Shown here piece by piece: positions 13,387-19,344 of a stretch of 21,743 nt of DNA. Both the position numbers and the translations under genes were made by a program. Below the pieces are notes generated by a model. That model saw only the letters and a list, made by a program, of their open reading frames with translations. It had not been told where the DNA came from and made no database searches. How positions within the stretch are numbered: the stretch's first letter is position 1; each line of letters opens with the position of its first letter. This DNA comes from a virus, in IMG/VR virus record IMGVR_UViG_3300020407_000014, positions 1 to 21,743 of that record. One strand, 5' to 3'.

Positions 13387-14004
13387 CTACAGGGCTGATT
13401 TGATTTGGTTTTTAATGTCTCTCATCTTATAAACCGCATGACTTTGCTTTGCCATAGCAATATCTAACTTATTAGTTTCAGTAATTGTCTTACATCTTAC
13501 TCTATGTTCAGCTGCTTCTGTCAATGCACTTCTATATTTACAATCAAGCTCTAATAATCTATCAACCTTACTATTATTATCAAATAATAAACCTTTTACA
13601 ATAGCCATCGCTGTTTCAAACAATGCTATTTGCTTGTATAAAGTTTTATTGCCTTCTTTGATGTTATAAAACGTCTTTTTTATACCTGGTACAACTCGCG
13701 CCTTTTCTAACACAATTTCAAATTTCTCTACTTTTACTGAATTACCTTTTTTACTCATTGCTGTTAATTCAACATCGTTACGTGATTCTTCTATTATATC
13801 TTTTGTAACTTTTGTCGTTGTTTCATCGAGTTTTTGCAAAATTTTTAGCATCCCCTGAGCGTTCTTACTCACACTACCTAATACAGTAGGAGATGGTTTG
13901 TTTTTTTCATTTTTTAATTTTTGAGCTGCTGTTGGCTCTTTTGATGCAGATTCATTAAGTTTGTTAATAATATCCATCATTCCTTGCACTTCTTTTGTTG
14001 GCAT
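13387..14004 (-). CDS. Hypothetical protein with duplicated N-terminal motif
   Basis: This 205-residue Lys-rich protein contains the same motif twice: VQGMMDIINKLNE (6-18) and AQGMLKILQKLDE (49-61), fitting QGMxxIxxKLxE and separated by a Pro/Lys-rich linker. The remainder (about 75-205) is helical and basic, with two Cys residues. Both motifs end in LxE, the cleavage pattern of T4 gp21 prohead protease, so an internal head role is possible but unproven. Two copies suggest binding to a repeated partner such as a capsid or scaffold. The start overlaps the upstream stop (TAATG). Confidence 0.68.
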   Translation of the reverse strand: MPTKEVQGMMDIINKLNESASKEPTAAQKLKNEKNKPSPTVLGSVSKNAQGMLKILQKLDETTTKVTKDIIEESRNDVELTAMSKKGNSVKVEKFEIVLEKARVVPGIKKTFYNIKEGNKTLYKQIALFETAMAIVKGLLFDNNSKVDRLLELDCKYRSALTEAAEHRVRCKTITETNKLDIAMAKQSHAVYKMRDIKNQIKSAL

Positions 14005-14213
14005 TATATGCTCCCTTTCATTCGTTCAAAATAAACTTTATTATTCTCCACTATCTTTTTAACAATATTCTTGTTAACTAGGCTTTGAATTAGGTATACT
14101 TCACGTTCAGATAAATCATCTTTACATGTACGTTCTAATAAATTCTCGTACATTTCGCATTCGTGAAGCGAAATAAATGTTGGTATGCCGCCGGGAGTTT
14201 CAATGCTTTTCAT
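14004..14213 (-). CDS. Hypothetical protein (69 aa)
   Basis: This short protein, MKSIETPGGIPTFISLHECE at its start, has a central charged helix with two Cys residues (HECEMYENLLERTCKDD). It ends in VNKNIVKKIVENNKVYFER, a shape that would fit a small winged-helix or helical-hairpin domain. No family is recognised. It begins two bases after the upstream stop, following GGTGG as ribosome site, and overlaps the next start by one base. Its coupling on both sides argues that it is real. Confidence 0.65.
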   Translation of the reverse strand: MKSIETPGGIPTFISLHECEMYENLLERTCKDDLSEREVYLIQSLVNKNIVKKIVENNKVYFERMKGSI

Positions 14214-14215
14214 TA

Positions 14216-15799
14216 TTAACCACCCATTGCTAATTGTTTTAATCGTTCAATTTCTTGTGCATTCATGTTGGCTTGTTCTGCATTAGCGTTAGATTGATTT
14301 GAGTTATGAGCTCTTTCTATATCATCTGGATCTTCACTTCCAGCTCTTACTGCGCCTTGCCCTGTTGCTTGTTTTACGCCACCTGCTACTGTTCTTTCTA
14401 TTCCTTTTGCATCTCTGTTCTGATCTTGTACTGTAATATTGTAACGTCTATTTGCTACGTTTGAATTCTGTTTGTTTACTGTTGCTCTACTAGATTGTGC
14501 TGTGGCTGCTGTTCCATATCCAATTTCTTTTAATTCTTCTTCTGATTCATTAGGATGTCTTTTATACAGGTCATCAAAGTATTCGGCATCTGTTTCTTCT
14601 CTATGACCTAGTTTATCTAATTTTTCATATAAACTTGCCACTAATTCAAGTATTGCTTGGTCACTTAAATTCATTGTTTCTCTTTGAGCCTGTAAACGAT
14701 AATCTGGGCCTTCTACTACTTTTTCTTCTGTGACACCTGCTAATACTTTTATTTGATCTGCTGTCATTGTTTTTGATCTTTCAAAATCATCACCTTGTAA
14801 TCTGTGTTGGTATGGACCACGTCCAAGACTAATATCTTCTTTTTCTAGTTCGTTTCCTAAATCATATCCTAAATCTTCACTATTTTTGTAAATGCTAAAG
14901 TGGTCATTGCCAATATAAACATCATTATCGCCAATTTGTACGTCTAGCATATCATCACCTGTTTCAGCGTGATAATAGTCTTCAATTTTATCCATTAGTC
15001 CATGCATTGTTGAATCTTGAAGATCATCACCGTGTGGCGTTTCTGTTGAATACACATCTGCTGGTGCTTCTTTAATTCCTGCTAATTTTTTTAGTCTACT
15101 TGTATCTTCACCTGCCATTATTGGCTCACCCATTGGTTCACCTGCGTAATAATTATTAACAGTTGTGTTGCCATCTTTTTCTTTTTCCTTATCACGTGTC
15201 ATGTAATCTTTAAGTTTTTTGCCACCATATATCGCCGCAATAACGGCTGCAACTGGAAGTTTATGCTTCCATATGGCCTTTCCAAGCTCATCAACAGATG
15301 CTGCATCTAACCACCCGCCTACAAAGTCTGTAAGCATATTAAACACTTCAGCTAGGCTTGTAAACGTTAAACCAGCTGAAAACCATTTTAAAGTCTTGCC
15401 TGGGTTATTTAGAACCTTTGTACTTGTTGACACTACGCTCTTAGCAACTTTATCGCTAGTTTTTGTGACTATAGGTGTCGCGGCTTGTTTGCCTTTCCAA
15501 ATCTTCTCCCAAACCCACTTTAGAATCTTGACTTTTCCTTCGTCTAATTGTTGTATATCAAATTCGTCTATTCGTCGCATATCAAGTTCAAATGCATTTT
15601 CTGATACAGCACTTAAATCCATAATTTCTGAAAATGCATCATTGTCGTCTGCTTTTATTGAGTTAATAAGTTTTAATGTTTCTGAAAAGGATAAATTTCT
15701 TAATTGTTCTGATACTTGATCTTTTGTAAGTTCCATTCCGAACTTAACATTTGCAAAGTCTATTACTGTATCAATTGTGCTATTATTTATTACGTCCAT
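14216..15799 (-). CDS. Large hypothetical virion/head-associated protein
   Basis: The 527-residue protein is a mosaic. Residues 15-70 form an acidic helical domain (FGMELTKDQVSEQL, LKLINSIKADDNDAF) of a type I recall from other marine T4-like phage proteins. Residues 90-135 are basic. Residues 139-165 and 181-193 are hydrophobic and may be membrane-active. Residues 200-360 are acidic and carry two copies of a short motif, LKKLAGIKEA (236-245) and IKVLAGVTEE (350-359). The C-terminus is Asn/Gln-rich and ends ERLKQLAMGG. Hydrophobic segments inside a large late protein could mean an ejected or internal virion component. GAGGG precedes the start at 15799. Function is unknown. Confidence 0.65.
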   Translation of the reverse strand: MDVINNSTIDTVIDFANVKFGMELTKDQVSEQLRNLSFSETLKLINSIKADDNDAFSEIMDLSAVSENAFELDMRRIDEFDIQQLDEGKVKILKWVWEKIWKGKQAATPIVTKTSDKVAKSVVSTSTKVLNNPGKTLKWFSAGLTFTSLAEVFNMLTDFVGGWLDAASVDELGKAIWKHKLPVAAVIAAIYGGKKLKDYMTRDKEKEKDGNTTVNNYYAGEPMGEPIMAGEDTSRLKKLAGIKEAPADVYSTETPHGDDLQDSTMHGLMDKIEDYYHAETGDDMLDVQIGDNDVYIGNDHFSIYKNSEDLGYDLGNELEKEDISLGRGPYQHRLQGDDFERSKTMTADQIKVLAGVTEEKVVEGPDYRLQAQRETMNLSDQAILELVASLYEKLDKLGHREETDAEYFDDLYKRHPNESEEELKEIGYGTAATAQSSRATVNKQNSNVANRRYNITVQDQNRDAKGIERTVAGGVKQATGQGAVRAGSEDPDDIERAHNSNQSNANAEQANMNAQEIERLKQLAMGG

Positions 15800-15803
15800 A
15801 ATA

Positions 15804-16091
15804 TTACCCTCTCGCTTTATTTAGCCTTGCTACAATACGACTTGCTGGATTTAATCGTTTTGTTCTCTGTGCTTTCTTCGTCATTCTTGCGCCTTTGGCT
15901 GCTTTTGTTCTTCGCATTACAAATCTCTTTTTGAGATTTATCGGAGCCGCACATTGCGAAGGATTCGCAACTGGCCTCCCTTTACGTGGCCCTACTGTAC
16001 AACGAAATGCTCGTACAACTTTATTTCCTCTTTTACGAAATATTACTTTCGCCTCAGAAATAATAGTATTGTATGATTCATTAAGTAACAT
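15804..16091 (-). CDS. Very basic protein, likely internal head protein
   Basis: The 95 residues are extremely rich in Arg and Lys (for example MRRTKAAKGARMTKKAQRTK), fitting a DNA-binding protein packed with the genome. The N-terminus SYNTIISEAKV (6-16) closely matches the capsid-targeting peptide of T4 internal proteins, TYQEFIAEARV in IPIII as I recall it. Cleavage after the IxE motif (Ile11-Ser12-Glu13) by the gp21-type prohead protease would release the basic body. A conserved-looking core (FRCTVGPRKGRPVANPSQC) has two Cys residues. The start lies 6 bases after the upstream stop, with a GATAAATA box just before it. Confidence 0.75.
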   Translation of the reverse strand: MLLNESYNTIISEAKVIFRKRGNKVVRAFRCTVGPRKGRPVANPSQCAAPINLKKRFVMRRTKAAKGARMTKKAQRTKRLNPASRIVARLNKARG

Positions 16092-16094
16092 TAC

Positions 16095-16102
16095 TATTTA
16101 TC
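16095..16102 (-). promoter_or_regulatory. Late-promoter-like box (GATAAATA) at start of basic gene
   Basis: GATAAATAG overlaps the stop codon of the coiled-coil gene and ends only three bases before the ATG at 16091. If used as a late promoter, initiation would fall at or inside the start codon region, so the mRNA would be nearly leaderless or the box may serve another role. It matches NATAAATA exactly but the spacing is abnormal. Confidence 0.3.
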
Positions 16103-16388
16103 CACCACTTATAGCCAACGCACCGGCTGCATTTAAATTTAATAGCAATACCACTACAGTTGAAAGCAATCCTGCAATAACTGTTGCTGCCGCACCAATA
16201 ACTAGTTTATTACTAGATAATGTACTTGCTGTTTGTTTATCTGCTACTTTAGTAAGAGCTTCTGTAAGAGAATCCATTTTGGCTTCTAATCTGTTTAATT
16301 TTTCTTCTAACACGCGATATCTCTCCGCACATAAATCTACATGTGCCTCTAGATTTTCACGCTCAAGTCTTGACTGATTCATTGCCAT
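16098..16388 (-). CDS. Coiled-coil protein with C-terminal membrane segment
   Basis: The 96-residue protein begins MAMNQSRLERENLEAHVDLC. Residues 5-50 are a long amphipathic coiled coil (RYRVLEEKLNRLEAKMDSL). Residues 62-85 form one hydrophobic membrane helix (VIGAAATVIAGLLSTVVVLLL), followed by a short small-residue tail. This layout recalls haemolysin XhlA-type and similar phage membrane proteins, which can take part in lysis or in anchoring to the inner membrane. No catalytic motif is present. A tandem late-promoter pair and a hairpin sit upstream in the 85-base gap, so strong late expression is likely. Holin function is only a possibility. Confidence 0.7.
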   Translation of the reverse strand: MAMNQSRLERENLEAHVDLCAERYRVLEEKLNRLEAKMDSLTEALTKVADKQTASTLSSNKLVIGAAATVIAGLLSTVVVLLLNLNAAGALAISGG

Positions 16389-16434
16389 ATTTTGTTCTCA
16401 CAATCTTTAGCAGCGTCTTATTAGAGCTGATTTA

Positions 16435-16460
16435 ATATAAGTACATCATTGCACTTATAT
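16435..16460 (-). other. Stem-loop at predicted 5' end of a late transcript
   Basis: ATATAAGT and ACTTATAT form a perfect 8-base-pair inverted repeat, extended by G-U and C-G to 10 pairs around a six-base loop. There is no run of T after it, so it is not a standard terminator. It begins where transcripts from the late boxes at 16462-16478 should start, so it may protect the 5' end or control translation of the coiled-coil/membrane gene. Confidence 0.55.
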
Positions 16461-16461
16461 G

Positions 16462-16478
16462 TATTTATCGTATTTATA
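16462..16478 (-). promoter_or_regulatory. Tandem late promoter boxes
   Basis: The minus strand reads TATAAATAC then GATAAATAC, two boxes nine bases apart. The first is the exact T4 late consensus. The pair overlaps the TAA stop of the gene ending at 16474 and precedes an 85-base gap before ATG 16388. This is the best late promoter in the window and marks a new late transcription unit. Confidence 0.75.
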
Positions 16479-16929
16479 TATTTTCGCTAAATTTAAAGTA
16501 TGTATTAGTCTTTACTGTACTTGTATCAACACTTTCAGGATTAATAACTGCTGTTTCATCTAAAGTTATATGAATAGGCATTGTATCAAAGTCTTGTTTT
16601 AGAAAATAAACATCATCATTGTCTTTTTTCCAAGCATCTGCTGTTTCACTAGCAAATTTAAGAACCCATACGTTATGTAAACCGGTAAAATTACTACCAA
16701 ATTCATAGTCAGATAAATCTTTTGCAGTTAATATCGTAACACTGCTCAATACAGGTTGAGATCTTAAACTTACACTTTGAATAAAAGTATTTAAATTTTG
16801 AGCTTGAAAGAATCCGTTAGCGTTAACTTTAGGACTAACTATACCTGAATCGGTGATATCTATTAGTGTATAAACTGTATAAAAATCTGTTGACCCTGTT
16901 AAAACCTCTACCGGTCTACTAATACCCAT
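16474..16929 (-). CDS. Hypothetical protein, probable virion component
   Basis: The 151-residue protein begins MGISRPVEVLTGSTDFYTV. It is acidic and beta-rich, with segments such as YTLIDITDSGIVSPKVNANG and VWVLKFASETADAW and no Cys. From memory similar proteins occur in cyanophage and pelagiphage T4-like genomes without known function. Two bases separate it from the upstream stop. A structural or assembly role is inferred from composition and location only. Confidence 0.65.
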   Translation of the reverse strand: MGISRPVEVLTGSTDFYTVYTLIDITDSGIVSPKVNANGFFQAQNLNTFIQSVSLRSQPVLSSVTILTAKDLSDYEFGSNFTGLHNVWVLKFASETADAWKKDNDDVYFLKQDFDTMPIHITLDETAVINPESVDTSTVKTNTYFKFSENI

Positions 16930-16931
16930 AG

Positions 16932-17666
16932 TTACATACCAGTCATTTTACCAGCTGTATAACCTGCTGCGAAAGCCGCTGCTCCACGTACAATACGTTG
17001 CTTGATTGTTTTCTTTTCTTTTCCATCAATATTTAATCCACCATCTTCAGAATACTTTTTAAATGTTGGCATTAAATCACTACGCCTAGCATTTATTCTA
17101 TAATGTTTGTTTATTTGTGTGGCCGCTAGTTTTTGTTGCGTAGTACTTAGATTAGTCCAATCGCCAACTAACCTTCTTGCTGCTCTCAATTTTGGATCTT
17201 GAATGGCTAACTGTTTTTCTAGTTTATAAAAGAATGCTCTTGCTTGTCCTGGCATTACTTTTCCAGTTTCTAGTTGTTTTAAAAACTGTCTCATCTTAGG
17301 TTGATTTATTTTTATTTTAGCGAGTAATAACTTATCTGCTGGTGTACTGTCAACTAATCCTTCAGGTTTTACAAGTGCAAAAAGTGTTTGGTATACATCT
17401 GTACCACTTGGACTAGCTCTTCCAAACCCGCCATACATACCTGTTCTTCGTGCATATTTTTGTGCTTCTGGAGCATATTTATAATCATTTGCCATAGCAT
17501 AAAGACTCATCAATCCTACAAATAAATGATCTGAGAGCTGTCTAACACCTGAACCTTGTAGCTGATGTTTTGTTTTAAACATACGAGCTTCACCTAGGGA
17601 TTGCATAAATTCTAATCCCTTTTTATTGCTTTCTTCTGAATATTGTTTTACTATATCATTACTCAT
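16932..17666 (-). CDS. Hypothetical basic protein (244 aa)
   Basis: The protein begins MSNDIVKQYSEESNKKGLE. It is helical and basic, with a Tyr/Gly-rich region (about 60-90, YARRTGMYGGFGRASPSG) and a C-terminal Ala/Gly segment (VRGAAAFAAGYTAGKMTGM) that could contact membrane or pack as a glycine-zipper helix. Near the N-terminus, SLGEAR (23-28) contains LxE followed by Ala, a possible prohead-protease site, but such triplets also arise by chance. The start overlaps the upstream gene by four bases (ATGA). No family is recognised. Confidence 0.63.
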   Translation of the reverse strand: MSNDIVKQYSEESNKKGLEFMQSLGEARMFKTKHQLQGSGVRQLSDHLFVGLMSLYAMANDYKYAPEAQKYARRTGMYGGFGRASPSGTDVYQTLFALVKPEGLVDSTPADKLLLAKIKINQPKMRQFLKQLETGKVMPGQARAFFYKLEKQLAIQDPKLRAARRLVGDWTNLSTTQQKLAATQINKHYRINARRSDLMPTFKKYSEDGGLNIDGKEKKTIKQRIVRGAAAFAAGYTAGKMTGM

Positions 17667-17860
17667 ATATTATTCTCTGTTACAATCTTTTTACATGTAT
17701 TTGTTGCATACTTTTTAAACCATCTTGGAAAAAAAGCATGAATAAAAACTGCACATGCTGCCATTTCCATATGGAAAGCAATACTTACTGCATGTTTAAA
17801 GTGTTGCCAACGAGTCATTCCAGCTTCTTCTAAGTGCTGTTTACTCGATTTACTAAACAT
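17663..17860 (-). CDS. Small membrane protein, DUF6356-like
   Basis: The 65 residues begin MFSKSSKQHLEEAGMTRWQH. A short charged head is followed by a moderately hydrophobic segment (about 23-45, ending AVFIHAFFPRWF) and a basic tail with Cys. The signature HxEEAGMTxWQHFxHA, then VFIHAFFP, matches from memory the small DUF6356 family (HPxSVGExYxEH, then HALFP) found in bacteria and marine phages. The function of that family is unknown. AAGGAAAG supplies the ribosome site, overlapping the end of the upstream gene. Inner-membrane location is likely. Confidence 0.7.
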   Translation of the reverse strand: MFSKSSKQHLEEAGMTRWQHFKHAVSIAFHMEMAACAVFIHAFFPRWFKKYATNTCKKIVTENNI

Positions 17861-17861
17861 T

Positions 17862-19058
17862 TTATCTTTCCTTTGCCATATTAGCCGCTGTAAAGCCGGC
17901 TCTATTAACTAATTTAACATCTTTGTCTACTACATACCCTTCGCCGCCTCTTTGGCCTGCTGTGTATGCTTCTATGTCTGCCTTCTGTGCATCCAATGCC
18001 TTAATAACTTCATTTTTTACTTTTTTAATTCCTTTGATAAAATTAAATGTTGCATTAAATCCATCTATATTACTATTTATGTATTCTCCTAGACGTTGTT
18101 TCTTAGGTGCTGACAATTTACTATTATCAACCCATTGCATGAAATCTGAACCTAAGTTATCTAGCCCGCCTGTTTTAACTGATGAATTAATGTATGCATA
18201 TAGTACTTTACCAAAGTCTGCCATTTTTAATTCAGGTGGTACATTAAACAATTTATCAATTGCTCCTGCATTTTTACTTAGGTAATTTTCTAACTCGTCT
18301 ACTGCTGGAATATCTACACCTGGTGATTTTGTTACCATTGCTGGTGGCATAATATAAGTTTGCCCACCTTGAAACTGGCTCATATCTACATTACTTTTTT
18401 GACCGTCTAGTCCAATGGATTGATGTACTACTACGCCAACATCGCTGTTTACTATTTTTTTACCAATGTCGCTTTCAGCATTTACTGCATATGTTGTAGT
18501 ATTTGGCGTGAATGTTATTTTGTTATCTTTTACTTGAGGTTTTGTTAACCAAAGTAAGTCACCATGTACATACCCTCTAAAGCCTGTAGGTACAGTACTT
18601 TCTACTCTGTCCCATATATTTCTCATTTTACTTGCAAATTCTTTACGATCTGGATCTGGTTTTCCTGTACCTCTACTCAATAGCATGTTTTCTAATGCAT
18701 CACTACTAGTAACTTTCCCATCATATCCTTTTGCAGTAAATCCACTTTTGTCAGTGAGTACAAATACACCGTTTTCATTTCGCCCAAAAATAACAGCTGG
18801 TGAGCCGTCCCATTTAATAGTGACTGAATTAGGTTGTTGTTCTACTTGGTGTAATGCGGCAATGGCTTTTTTAGCACCTACACTGCCTGCCTGGCCGTCA
18901 TCAAGGCCTAGAATAAGGTCTTCTAAATGCTGAATTCTAGCATTCTCATTTAGATTTTTTGCTGTTGGAGTATATAAACCTTTACCTTTTAGTCTAATAT
19001 TTCGTAAAATTCTAGGTTTACGTTTTTTAGTTCCGGCTAAAATGTCTTCTATTTTCAT
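17862..19058 (-). CDS. Ligase-like nucleotidyltransferase-fold protein (DUF6267-like)
   Basis: The 398-residue protein carries motifs of the covalent nucleotidyltransferase (DNA/RNA ligase, capping enzyme) superfamily. Motif I is TIKWDGSPAVIFG with Lys82-x-Asp84-Gly85, the usual adenylated lysine. A motif III-like RGYVHGDLLW lies at 161-170, a motif IV-like GEGYVV at 372-377, and a motif V-like VKLVNR at 381-386. Between III and IV are about 200 residues, far more than in simple ligases, so there may be an inserted domain (about 190-360). The basic N-terminus (KKRKPRILRN) could bind nucleic acid. It may match the phage family DUF6267, from memory. Neighbours are late genes, not replication genes. 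Enzyme activity is inference from motifs. Confidence 0.72.
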   Translation of the reverse strand: MKIEDILAGTKKRKPRILRNIRLKGKGLYTPTAKNLNENARIQHLEDLILGLDDGQAGSVGAKKAIAALHQVEQQPNSVTIKWDGSPAVIFGRNENGVFVLTDKSGFTAKGYDGKVTSSDALENMLLSRGTGKPDPDRKEFASKMRNIWDRVESTVPTGFRGYVHGDLLWLTKPQVKDNKITFTPNTTTYAVNAESDIGKKIVNSDVGVVVHQSIGLDGQKSNVDMSQFQGGQTYIMPPAMVTKSPGVDIPAVDELENYLSKNAGAIDKLFNVPPELKMADFGKVLYAYINSSVKTGGLDNLGSDFMQWVDNSKLSAPKKQRLGEYINSNIDGFNATFNFIKGIKKVKNEVIKALDAQKADIEAYTAGQRGGEGYVVDKDVKLVNRAGFTAANMAKER

Positions 19059-19303
19059 TTAGAGCCTCTAATTTTCTTAACACCGCGGTTAAATCTCTCT
19101 GGGTCTCTATTTTTTATACTTAACATGATACGTTTAGTTAGGTCCTGAGCGGTATCATCGTCATAATTAGATTCTATCATTTCTAATATGTTAATAATAC
19201 TACTAATAGCATTATTACCTTTACTTTCTAGTATTGCTGTTTTAGATTTAACAGGTGCTAAAGAATTAATTTCTTCTAATAAGCTACGAGTACGTTTTTT
19301 CAT
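19055..19303 (-). CDS. Hypothetical protein (82 aa), first gene of late block
   Basis: The protein begins MKKRTRSLLEEINSLAPVK and is a basic helical N-terminus followed by an acidic helix (INILEMIESNYDDDTAQDL) and a basic tail (RDPERFNRGVKKIRGSK). From memory similar small proteins occur in marine T4-like phages beside the ligase-like gene. SLLEE at 7-11 includes an LxE triplet. GGGG precedes the ATG at 19303. It overlaps the ligase-like gene by four bases (ATGA), so the two are probably coupled and may work together. Confidence 0.68.
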   Translation of the reverse strand: MKKRTRSLLEEINSLAPVKSKTAILESKGNNAISSIINILEMIESNYDDDTAQDLTKRIMLSIKNRDPERFNRGVKKIRGSK

Positions 19304-19315
19304 GTCTATATCCCC

Positions 19316-19330
19316 AGGTAATAGTTACCT
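19316..19330 (-). other. Hairpin before the Shine-Dalgarno of the first late gene
   Basis: AGGTAA-CTA-TTACCT is a perfect 6-base-pair stem with a 3-base loop. It begins at the expected 5' end of transcripts from the late box at 19337-19344 and ends directly before the GGGG ribosome site of the 82-residue gene. It may stabilise the mRNA end or keep the ribosome site open. Confidence 0.45.
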
Positions 19331-19336
19331 ATATAG

Positions 19337-19344
19337 TATTTATC
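19337..19344 (-). promoter_or_regulatory. Late promoter box (GATAAATA) at replication/late boundary
   Basis: GATAAATAC overlaps the TAG stop of the helicase gene and lies 34 bases before ATG 19303. It matches NATAAATA and stands at the switch from primase/helicase genes to the late block, as expected for a late promoter. Confidence 0.62.

Noticed and set aside
15219-15719. Plus-strand frame of 166 codons
   Set aside because: Shadow of the 527-residue minus-strand gene. No promoter or ribosome site, and composition typical of antisense reading.
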